64,000 nt of DNA from Yamagishiella unicocca (Eukaryota; Chlorophyta; Chlorophyceae; Chlamydomonadales; Volvocaceae). The notes under the pieces were generated by a model. The model did not search any database, had not been told where the DNA came from, and worked only from the letters and a program-made list of their open reading frames with translations. This document shows, one piece after another, positions 53,028-61,605 of the stretch; the stretch's first letter is position 1, and each line of letters opens with the position of its first letter. The stretch is from positions 1 to 64,000 of the forward strand of contig BDSL01000071.1 of assembly GCA_003116995.1 (NCBI GenBank), in the 5' to 3' direction. The position numbers and the translations under genes were made by a program.

Positions 53028-53110
53028 CTGTGCGCGCCTGGGTGGTGGGCGCACCCGCCACGGCACCCGCTGATGAGGCCGCCGCTGCCGCCACGATTAC
53101 TACTCATCAT
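48398..53110 (-). CDS. GT31-family β-1,3-galactosyltransferase-like type II membrane protein
   Basis: Seven phased exons: 53110-51452, 51174-50839, 50503-50413, 50116-50048, 49845-49734, 49270-49191 and 48645-48398. They give 864 aa. Golgi-type topology: a polyQ/Arg cytosolic tail, then a signal anchor at about 44-62 (WPLVAACLVAVVFLQGLLW), then a stem made of low-complexity tracts (LQGQQQ, QQGQ, AAT, GSS). The catalytic domain follows: SIFVGIF, YALRRAAIRATWLG (the RRxxIRxTW motif), WVVKADDDVFLLPQ (DDD at about 696-698, metal/UDP-sugar), RWYEPEHLLLG, GSAYVLS and NEDTSIGAWMLAHNV. All diagnostic GT31 motifs are intact. Intron 3 needs a GC donor (GCAG|GCGAGT), since GT alternatives lose the phase. 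The more upstream in-frame codon at 53203 is GTG, so the ATG at 53110 was chosen. Likely glycosylation of wall hydroxyproline-rich proteins is inference. Confidence 0.92.
49138..49170 (-). repeat. Intron tag family F, 5'-end copy (GT31 intron 6)
   Basis: On the gene strand CATGAGAGGAGACCCGTGGG then TCGGCAC starts 24 bases after the donor GTGTGG (49190). It matches the donor-side tag of monooxygenase intron 6 over AGACCCGTGGGTCGGCACTG. Confidence 0.85.
50338..50370 (-). repeat. Intron tag family F (GT31 intron 3)
   Basis: TATGAGAGGAGACCCGTGGG then TCGGCG lies 48 bases after the GC donor of intron 50412-50117, in gene orientation. Confidence 0.8.
50668..50712 (+). repeat. Copy of the GGAACCCACTGTAAC repeat end (GT31 intron 2)
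   Basis: GGTCTGGGGCCCACTGTAAC then AGTT is related to the ends of the MITE-like element at 57761-58031. Confidence 0.5.
51655..51755 (-). repeat. 9-bp coding microsatellite (Ser/Gly)
   Basis: TGCCACTAC/TGCCACTGC units encoding a GSS tripeptide array in the stem of the GT31 protein. Confidence 0.9.
52228..52392 (-). repeat. 9-bp coding microsatellite (AAT tripeptides)
   Basis: GCAGCAGTA repeated about 16 times, encoding (Ala-Ala-Thr)n on the minus strand. It is pure enough to be length-polymorphic. Confidence 0.92.
52640..52855 (-). repeat. 18-bp and 15-bp coding repeats (Gln/Gly)
   Basis: TTGTAGCTGCTGTTGGCC units followed by TTGTTGCTGTTGGCC units, encoding LQGQQQ and QQGQQ arrays in the GT31 stem. 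A (CTG)n run encoding polyQ is at 52998-53026. Confidence 0.9.
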
Positions 53111-54462
53111 CCTCGGGCCCAAGCCAAACAAGTGGACCAAGCAACCAACCGTGGCGTCGCACACCGACGACGAGCGTTGAAGCGACGGAACGGCGCGAGA
53201 CACGCAACTCGGCAGGTCAACGCATGGAGGGGGACGAGGTGATGACCTGAAGCTGGAGAGGTAGCTAGGTGGCGGCGGCGGGATCTCAGAGTCTTAACGT
53301 TGCGAGCGCGGGGCTGGCCATGATGAATGATCAATTCGTTTCTTGCTACGTTGCCGCTGGCTGGCTCGCACAGCTGCTTGGGAAGCAGTGAAAGTCGATT
53401 GCGGTGTAGGAAGGACAGGGTAGCTGCGCCCTTGTTGCGCCCTTAAGCCTGCTACACATCCGCTGTTTGCCGCATCACGGTCGGACGCGTGCGTGGTGAC
53501 ATGTGTCTTGGGCCAAGGCAGGGAGAAGGGAGGGAGCGCGCACCGAGGGCGCCTACGGAGCAGTTCACGTCAGTCCCGAGCGACCCGGACGGACCGACCG
53601 ACTGAGCACATGTCCCAGGAGCCCCGCGTGATCGGCCAAAGTCCTGGATAAAAGAGTGACGGGCATCCGCGTGAACACAGCGATTGACCAATTGGTCAGC
53701 GCGTTGCTCTTTGTTGTGCTGTGGGGCTTGCACGACGCGTTCGAAGCACGTCGCCGGCAAGCAAGCGACGACCGGTAGCTGCCGGGTGGGCGTTTCAAAA
53801 CGTTTATGTACGGTGGGCAACGCTGCTTGCTGGATGGCTTTCGAGCCGATATCGTTGCATAAACACGGCCTTCCCGTGCCGTGTCCATGGGAAATGTTTG
53901 GAACTGAGCAGCAGCGAAGGCCTGCCGCGTGCATGTGCGGTGGTGTGCAGGGTGGAGCATCTCGGCACACATACTTTGTTTTTCGCTTTGACCATAATAG
54001 GCGGTCAGGGTGATCTTCACGGCCTACTTTATTAAGGAGTCCGAACAGATTTCGCAAACGACCCGCTGGGTCTATCGCGCTCGCGTGCAACGCTTGCCGG
54101 GCAACTGCGAACATTCGCACGCGGCGACTAATACGTAGAGCCTCGTCTGAAGTATTCTTGGGGAGATTGTCTGCGAAACATGGCAATTAAGCTGTTTATT
54201 GTCAAGGGTCGTCCGTCTTAAACCCTATGAGGTCATCGCAAGCTTACTTTGGCGAGGTACGTAATCGCAAACTATAACTGTTAGCGCAGATGGTTAATAA
54301 GCAGGAAGAGTTAAGCATTGAGGTTGCCTCGCTAGCACAATCGCGTTTCACTTTCGTTTCAAGGTTTTGACGACAACGCGTTGGCGACTGTTCCCTCCTG
54401 GTCCGTCATCAACTCATTATCAAACTCCAAGCTTCCACCCGTACCTGCGGTTTGTGTCAACG
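53111..54462. promoter_or_regulatory. Divergent intergenic region, GT31 / unrecognised gene
   Basis: About 1.35 kb between the GT31 start (-) and the ATG at 54463 (+). It is AT-richer near 54180-54360. The long open frame at 53452-54186 on - lacks an ATG at its start and has no splice support, so it is not called. No motif is recognised. Confidence 0.45.
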
Positions 54463-55958
54463 ATGGCGCTCAGCGGCGGCCACTCCGCGACCGTTGCGGA
54501 AGACGAAGCGGCGATCCTGGCCGGCCGCCGTCGCATCAAGGACGTCCCCCCGGCGTCCCTGGAGCCTCCAGCCTCTTCGCCCCAACAACACAGTCTGCTG
54601 CGCTCGGGTGCTCGGGCGCTGTCTGGGCTCCTGGCGCGAGCGTGGCGGGTGCTGCCGCGCCGTGCGCGGCCGCACCTGCCGCTCCTGGATGCGCTGCCCG
54701 GGTCGCGTCGGAGGCGCGAGAGGCGCCAGGCGGCGCAGCGGGCAGCTGACGTGGAGCAGGTGGTGCTGGGGGCACCGGCGCGCGGCTGGCCGCGGGTATG
54801 TGAGTGGTACGACGACGGCGGCGGCGGCATTGCCGGGGATGTATAGGTGGCTAAGTTAGGCTACCGGGGCGGCTGGCTGGCTGGCGGCGATGGCAATTGA
54901 CTGCACCCCTTGCGAGCGATACATTTACGGGCTTGCTAAGGACCAGGGCACCTAACACGCTGTGCGTTCGTTCCCTCTTCCGCTAGGTGCCATACGCCGT
55001 AGCCAGCGTCGATCGACCGCCGCCTCTCTCCCCGCCGCCGGCTCGGCCGCCATCCTGATACCCTACCTACCTGCCTACCTACTTACCTTACGTGCCCTGC
55101 TGCTTCCCGGACAGGATGACATACCCGGGCTATACAGCGCGCTGTCGTGGCTAGCGTCGCGGCTGGCGATCGGCAGTGCGGCGGCGATGCTGGCGTCACC
55201 CATCGGACCCATGGGTCAGTTGCGTCGTGTGATGCTGTTGTGACTGCCTGGCTTGGCTTCTTGCCTGCGGCGGATTGAGATATAGTCGACGCGGTTGTTG
55301 TAACGGTTACAGTGGGTTCCAGACCAAGAGGTAGAACCATGAGGTAGGACGCGGTATCGAGTTTGGATGATGATTGCCAGGTGACGCGACGGATGACTGA
55401 TGGACACGTGCTTGCAGCTGCAGCTGCAGCAGCTGCAGCTGCAGGTCGATCATTACATACATACAGCAGACATACAGGGACATAGCCCCGTTGGGACATA
55501 CCCAACAGCAAAAATGACAACTCAGTCCAACCCATCATTACAACAACATCATTGATTTGCTCGGTTGTTCGCAAATGATCCACATTTGTCTATCTGCTGC
55601 CGTACACGGTACCTCTCCGTACGCGTCCCTGGCTGGCGGTCATCCAGCGGCTGCCCTGGCCAAGGTGTCTTCGGGTTTCGCCGGAGGGCGCTTGGGCTAC
55701 AACTTCGGCCGACGGTGCGTTTGTACTAGGCCAGGAAAACGCTTGCGTTTCGAACGTGGTGGACATATCTTGAAAGTGAACATCCGTCTATCTGTCTGCG
55801 TATGTAGTCTATGGGGAGGGATCCATGCATTGGTAGGTATAGATAAGTTGGTGCCGCCCTCACTCGCCCGCTCGCTCATCACGCCGGCAGGCTTGATCGG
55901 ATCGAGGTGGCTCACGTGCAGCAGTACCTGCAGGACATTCGGGAGGCGGCACAGGCAG
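54463..55958 (+). CDS. Unrecognised multi-exon gene, 5' four exons
   Basis: Exons 54463-54795, 55115-55214, 55648-55714 and 55891-55958 have consistent phases (0, 1, 2, 1) with donors GTATGT, GTCAGT, GTGCGT and GTCGGT. The product starts MALSGGHSATVAEDEAAILA, continues with an Arg-rich stretch, then GLYSALSWLASRLAIGSAAA (a possible membrane or amphipathic segment), AKVSSGFAGGRLGYNFGRR, and an α-helical VAHVQQYLQDIREAAQAG. I recognise no family. The 3' end was not found. A possible later exon ends ..MCDAGPFSPE with donor GTACGT at 56974, but its frame from exon 4 needs an extra exon. The acceptor of exon 3 (CATCCAG) is the weakest site. The N-terminus could be an organelle-targeting sequence. 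Confidence 0.5.
55294..55345 (-). repeat. Solo end of the GGAACCCACTGTAAC repeat
   Basis: GTTGTTGTAACGGTTACAGT then GGGTTCCAGACCAAGAGGTA, in an intron of the unrecognised gene. It is the same arm as at 57763-57806. Confidence 0.8.
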
Positions 55959-56221
55959 GTCGGTATGTGTAGTAGTAACAGTTACAGAACATGTAAATGT
56001 TGGTGTCCGTGTGTGTATGTAGCGAGGTAGTGATTTCGTGCCCTTCCTCGCCCTTCCTCGCCGGCTGGCTACCGCTACCTGCGCCCCGCCTCACCCACCG
56101 GCGGCCGGCCCCGCCACCCCTGTGCCGCCCGTGTGATCATACATGTATGTTCCACTACCGGCGGTTCGCCGGATCGGACACTGGCCAATCGACCCGCTCC
56201 CTCGCTCCATCGGCCTGCCTA

Positions 56222-56405
56222 TCTGCTGACTGCTGCCTATTGCTGATTGCTGCCTATGTGCTGATTGCTGCCTATGTGCTGATTGCTGCCTATGTGCTGA
56301 TTGCTGCCTATGTGCTGATTGCTGCCTATGTGCTGATTGCTGCCTATGTGCTGATTGCTGCCTATGTGCTGATTGCTGCCTATGTGCTGATTGCTGCCTA
56401 TCTGC
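56222..56405. repeat. 18-bp tandem repeat
   Basis: About ten copies of TGCTGATTGCTGCCTATG, nearly perfect. 18 is a multiple of 3, so it stays open as a repetitive peptide on both strands, with no other coding evidence. Confidence 0.93.
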
Positions 56406-56638
56406 TGCTGATGTATGCGCCTAATACATCGCGGGCCACCATCTACCCGATGAGCCAGGGATGCAGCCCGAGGTATGGAGGGAAGCAAGCGAGAAAATGA
56501 CTGAACGAATGCATGTAATAATATCATCATGAAGCGGCATTAAGCGTGTCATATTTGGGTCCCTGTAGATAGGCAAGGCGCGCAGTGCGCCCTCGAATGT
56601 TGCGGACGCATGTACTTTGGGTCTCCCTCAATGGCCGC

Positions 56639-56750
56639 GAGCTGCTGCGGCTGCTGCGGCTGCTGCGGCTGCTGCGGCTGCTGCGGCTGCTGCGGCTGCT
56701 GCGGCTGCTGCGGCTGCTGCGGCTGCTGCGGCTGCTGCGGCTGCTGCGGC
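56639..56750. repeat. 9-bp tandem repeat
   Basis: Twelve copies of GCTGCTGCG, virtually perfect. Not assigned to an exon. Confidence 0.93.
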
Positions 56751-57197
56751 TACGTATTGGTCCGCATGTGTCCATAGGCGCCCACGCACTCTACCTACCT
56801 GCATAGCTACCTCAATTATGCACGCAAATAAAACATGCAGTTATGTCTTTAAGACATCGCTCACGTCCAGCACGCTTAAGCACACGCATGTGTATGTGGT
56901 CCCCTCCCGGCATCGACTGCCAGGCTTGCGTGGAGTACGCGGCAATGTGCGACGCAGGGCCATTCTCGCCTGAGGTACGTTCGTACGTACGTCCTGAATG
57001 CACGCGACTACCTCCCCCGCCGCTGCACTCACACCAGCCATCCTGCGTTTGCTGCCCTCTTCTTGTCGTATTAACGCATGTGCGCACACGCCTCCTGCTA
57101 TCTGCGCACATGCTGCTGTTGCTGCTTCGTGCTCTTTACGCTTCGCCGGGCTCGGCTAATGATGCCGTTACGCTGCCGCCGCCGCTGCACATCGGCT

Positions 57198-57300
57198 CGA
57201 TGGTTCTGCCTTTTGGTCTGGAACCCACTATAATGTGTACTACAACTACGCTTGTGTACTACAACTACCACTTGTAACCGTTACAACAACAACTACCTGG
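57198..57300 (+). repeat. Copy of the GGAACCCACTGTAAC repeat
   Basis: GGTTCTGCCTTTTGGTCTGG then AACCCACTATAA and, after an internal TGTACTACAACTAC duplication, TTGTAACCGTTACAACAAC. Confidence 0.8.
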
Positions 57301-57760
57301 ACGAGCAGGACGATATATGCAGGTAGGTCAAGACAAGTAAGCTGGTGGCCCCGCAGGGCCGAGGTACCTAGGCTGCTGCGTGCCTGCCTGCTTTCGCGCC
57401 CTTTGTTCCATTCATTTGTTAACTTACTACAGTTATGTGCTTAGGTATTATACGGTGTCGCTGGGTTAGTGATGTGGCTCGGTCAATCACTACCGAGTGG
57501 CACGCTTGCTTGTTGGCTTCACCCGCCGCCGTCCCCCCCTGCCTCATCAGGTGGCGCCCACTGTGGGCCGGACGTGGGACCGGCCACGGGTCCGGCACAT
57601 GGCGACAGCCGCTCCTCGCTGCCGAGCCACGGGATCCCTGCTGATGATTTAATTACAACTTCGCTAGAAGGGGTCATAGCGCTAGAAGGATGAATGTACG
57701 GCGGTCTGCGGATGGGGCGTCATCTCTTTAGCCCTCAGCGATGCAGCTTCGGATCATCAT

Positions 57761-58031
57761 GGCTGTTGTAACGGCTACAGTGGGTTCCAGACCAAAAGGT
57801 ATGGCTACTGTACTTTCCACGTTACACGCACACTGGTGACTACACCTTGAAAACAACGAGTCAGGGGTCGGGCAACCGTTCAGATGCTTGGTAGTTAGTT
57901 CGTTAGCACGAGCACCCCTGCGGGACGTTTGACTGGACCGATGTCAACTGTGTCCTTCAGTGTCTGGCGATGTGCCCGGTGGTTCTACCTTTTGGTCCGG
58001 ATCCCACTGTAACAGGTACTACCACGGCGTA
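57761..58031. mobile_element. MITE-like element with inverted terminal arms
   Basis: The left arm GTTGTAACGGCTACAGTGGG then TTCCAGACCAAAAGGTA and the right arm TACCTTTTGGTCCGGATCCC then ACTGTAACAGGTACTAC are imperfect inverted copies about 45 bp long, enclosing about 170 bp. There is no transposase open frame. Solo arms lie at 55294, 57198 and 50668. Inference: a non-autonomous DNA element. Confidence 0.6.
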
Positions 58032-58192
58032 GGCGCTCCAAGTAACTGTATCGTAGTTGGCTATCGGCCCCGTTTACCCCTGGGCCTCAAAACACTGGCC
58101 CCAGGTGGCCTTGCCCTCAGGCTCGCCCAGCGTGCTACTGCAGCAAGTCAGTCATACATTCTTGCCACGTTTGACTGCATTCCAAACCTCGA

Positions 58193-58197
58193 TTACA
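58193..58197 (-). terminator. TGTAA polyadenylation signal, TPR gene
   Basis: TTACA on +, about 460 nt after the TPR-gene stop codon. Confidence 0.45.
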
Positions 58198-58658
58198 CTA
58201 CAGCGAAACCAGTACTAACGAGTGAGGGAGCTGCCCCTCCGTCCATCCATCTGCTGCACATCTACCTACCACTCCATTGGTTACCGCCCATAAAGAGAAT
58301 AGTCCGTCCGTGCACGCCAGCTCTTTATAAATTCTGTAAACGGTCCAACATGGTGCCTTTCTTCTCCAAGCGCTGCGTCGTCTTTGATAGTCCTGCTCCA
58401 TCTGGCTTCTCTGCCTGGACGTATGCTTCCGCACTGATGACGCAGCCGCAACACAATCTGTGCGGCCTGCCCTCGCTCGTCCTGCCCTCGCTCCACGCAC
58501 TGCCCAGCTAGCCCCGCCTGCATCCTGCCTCGTTTCTGCACCACCACATTTGCTCTGTCTATCGTTCTTCCTGTGTTCTGGGCAAACACATAACGACGCC
58601 CAGCACCCAAGTCCGGCAAGCGGCAAGCGCCCGCCCGCTAACGCGTGGCTCCGTCCTT

Positions 58659-61605
58659 TTAAGTGCATCCGTCCTGAGACTCCAGCAGCCCGGCCAGCTT
58701 ACTGGCAGATGCAAGCGTGTCCTGGTGACTCGGGCCCAGAGCTCGTTCCCGGCCTTCCAGTGCCCGTCGGTAAAGCAGCTCCGCTGCCATGAACTTGCCT
58801 TGGGACTCAAACAGGCAACCTAGCTTGTAGGCGGAGTTGAGTGTATTCAGGTGACTTGCGCCCAGCACCTGCTCCCTGCCGTCGAGCGCCCGCCGAAGCA
58901 GCGGCTCCGCCTCCGTGTACTTGCATTGCGCCAAGAGAGCATTACCCAGATTGTGGACAGAAGCAAGCGTCTCTGGGTGACTTGGTCCTCGTGATCGCTC
59001 GTCATCATCAAGTGCCCGGCTGAACAGCGTTTCGGCCTCAGCGTACTTGCCCTCAGAGTAAAGTACGCCCGACAGCTTGAGGACCAAGGTGGTTGTAGAT
59101 TGGTGGCTTGGACCCAGCAATCGCTCATTCACCTCGAGACCCCGTCGATACAGCACTTCTGCCTCTGCGTGCTTGCCCTGAGACGAGAGCACGCCTGCCA
59201 GGTTGACGACCGAAACGAGTGTTGTTTCGTGGTCTGGGCCCAGCAACCGCTCATTACCTTCAACCCCTCGCCGGTAAAGTGGTTCGGCCTCTGCGTACTT
59301 GCCCTGGGAGGCCACCAGGGCTGCCAAGTTGACGACGGACGTTAGTGTTGATGCGTGATCCCGGCCCAGCACTTGCTCTTTGGCCTCCAGCGTCCGCCGG
59401 AAAAGCGGCTCTGCTTCCGCGTGCCTGCCCTGTGCGTAAAACAGGCGCGCCAGGTTATTGACAGAACTGAGTGTGGATGGACTGTTGGAGCCCAGCGATT
59501 TCTCCTTGCCCTCCAGCGCCCTCCGGTACAGCGGCTCCGCCTCTGTGTACTTCCGTTGCGCCAAGAACAGGGCCCCGAGATTGTTGGCTGACTCGAGCGT
59601 GGAAAGGTGGTCGTGGCCCAGCACCTGCTCCCTGCCCTCAAGCGCCCGCCTGAATAGAGGCTCTGCCTCTACGTACTTCCCCTGAGACTCGAGCAGAGAA
59701 GCCAGGTTGGTGACGCAAGCGAGTGTCGATGGGTGGTTTGGACCATTTACTCGCTCGCCGCTCTCCAGCGCCTGCCTGGATAGGGGTTCGGCCTCCGTGT
59801 ACTTGCCCTGGGTCTTAAGCATGAAAGCCAGGTTGTTGACAGAAGACAGCGTGTTGGGATGGTCTGGGCCCAGCGACTTCTCGCTTCCCTCCAGTGCCCG
59901 CCGGTACAGCAGTTCCGCCTCCGCGTACTTGCTCTGAGAGTAGCGCAGCGCCGCTAAATCATTGACCGATTGGAGTGTATCCGGGTGACTCGGTCCCAGC
60001 GCTCGCTCCCGGCCTTCCAGTGCCCGTAGGTATAGTGGTTCCGCCTCTGCGTACTTGGATTGAAGGTACAGCAGAACTGCCAAGTAGTTGACACAGGAGA
60101 GCGTGGATGCGTCTTCTGGGCCCAGCGCTTGCTCCCTTTCCTCGAGTGCCCGTCGATACAGCGGTTCTGCCTCGACCAACCGGCCGTACAGCTGGCATAG
60201 GCGCGCAGCGGTGATGCGCTCAGCAGCTATGTCGCCCTTCCGTTCCAGCTCCGCCAAGGGTACTTGCGCTACTGCTCCCTTGACCAGAACGTCTTTGAGG
60301 CGGTGGGTCATGTCTTGCAAGCTGCCGACGTCCTGCTCGATGTCGGCGAGGATGCGGTCCCGGTCGCTCTGCACTGTAGCCTGAGCAGCGCGAACGTCCA
60401 GATCAATGAAGACCTGAGGGCAGAACGCAGAGGTTCGAGACATGGGCGTGAATTAGCGCGGACGCGTCGCCTGCTGTACGGCATGCAGGACGCCAAAGCT
60501 GTTAAACAAAGGGAGATGTAGTACACGCTGCTAGTAAAGGTTGTTCCACCAGTGTAAACGAGCGAGCCAAGCTGAGCAAAAGCATGTTTCGCAACTGGTC
60601 CGAATTCATTCCAACCGCGAATCTCCCATACCCAAACCTTCACCTACGTGCAGCTGACTCTTGCACGATCCCTTTACAGCTTCGGCGTCCCCATCCCCGC
60701 TACGCCTTACTTGCACGCCCTGCTGCATCTGGTCTGGTATAAGCCCCCTGCGACTGCGTCGTACGTACGTACCTCCCGCAGCTTCTCGAAGTCAAGATTG
60801 TACGACAGCAGCCGCAGTTTCCCCGGACCTGCTTTGCTGCTCTGCCACGCCTCATATAGGCACCAGATGCGGGTGAGCAAGGTGGCATCCGGGTCCAGGA
60901 CCATGAGGGTCTCCTGTGCATCGACGACCACCTCCCACAGCGCAGCTAGGTCACCATTCTCCGGACCAACCTTGTGCTGATTCTTCGTGGGTGGGGAGGG
61001 GTTGGAGGGAGGAAGGGCTCACCTCTAGCCAGGGTTGGCAAGAGCGCACCTTAACCATGACCGGTGTAATGCGTACGACACCACGCAGCGTACAGTATAT
61101 ATGGCGACAACGACGCAAAGTGCTGAGCCGCGTTGAGCATAGGTGTGGATCAAGGTGCCGTACATGAATGAGCACAGCTACGGCGTGTCTGCGTTCCTGC
61201 CACCCTTATTGCAATGGCTGATGCTTTTGTTGCAGCTGGTGCTTGTGCATCACTCACAATTGCGAACATGTCGAACCACACGAACACCTCGTCGGGCGTC
61301 AAAGGCGGCAGCGGCCGGCCATCCTTGCACCTCCACACCCGCTGCCGCTCAGGCTCGAAGTGGCAAGCCACCATGTCCAGCGTCTCCGTGAAGGGCCGGG
61401 ACCAGGTGTGGCTGATGAAGTAGAACGGCCTCCCCTGGGACACGGCGCCTTGGAGGGCGGGGTCGCGCAGCATCAGGTCCGTGTAGCGGCATTTGTCAGC
61501 TGTTGTTGCCGGCTTGATGAGCTCCGAAACCAACTGTGCCGAGCTCAACCCGCGCTCACGAACTCTGTTTGCCACAACAAAGCGCTGCAGCGACCCAAGC
61601 GACAT
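58659..61605 (-). CDS. TPR (kinesin-light-chain-type) protein with HET/TIR-like N-terminal domain
   Basis: Exons 61605-61258, 60982-60773 and 60413-58659 join in phase 0 and give 770 aa. Residues about 60-190 contain GRPFYFISHTWSRPF and VFVWFDMFAINQHK (junction of exons 1 and 2), then LTRIWCLYEAWQSS and LREVFIDLDVRAAQAT. The SHxW ... WxDxxxINQ spacing is like that of HET and TIR-related domains. Residues about 257-770 hold twelve 42-residue TPRs of the TPR_10/12 type, each with (Y/F)xEAExLxRRALE and an LGPxHPxTL turn. This is the fold used for protein binding in kinesin light chains and NLR-like proteins. The upstream in-frame codon at 61644 is GTG, so the ATG at 61605 was chosen. No membrane segment is visible. 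The intact 126-bp DNA periodicity suggests expansion by duplication. Function is not assignable. An intracellular signalling or defence scaffold is inference. Confidence 0.85.

Larger units (their letters stand above)
55959..57760. other. Repeat-rich interval, possible 3' exons unresolved
   Basis: Contains the 18-bp and 9-bp repeat arrays below and one possible exon (about 56920-56973, ending in donor GTACGT). The remainder shows no reliable coding signal. Confidence 0.5.

Noticed and set aside
51421..53180. Cys-, Ser- and Leu-rich plus-strand proteins
   Set aside because: Shadows of the GT31 exon 1 repeats on the other strand. The minus-strand model has phased introns and family motifs.
53111..53203. 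GT31 start upstream at 53203
   Set aside because: The codon there is GTG. The first in-frame ATG is at 53110 and leaves the membrane anchor intact.
53452..54186. 244-codon minus-strand frame
   Set aside because: No ATG at the start, no recognisable domain, and no splice sites linking it to neighbours.
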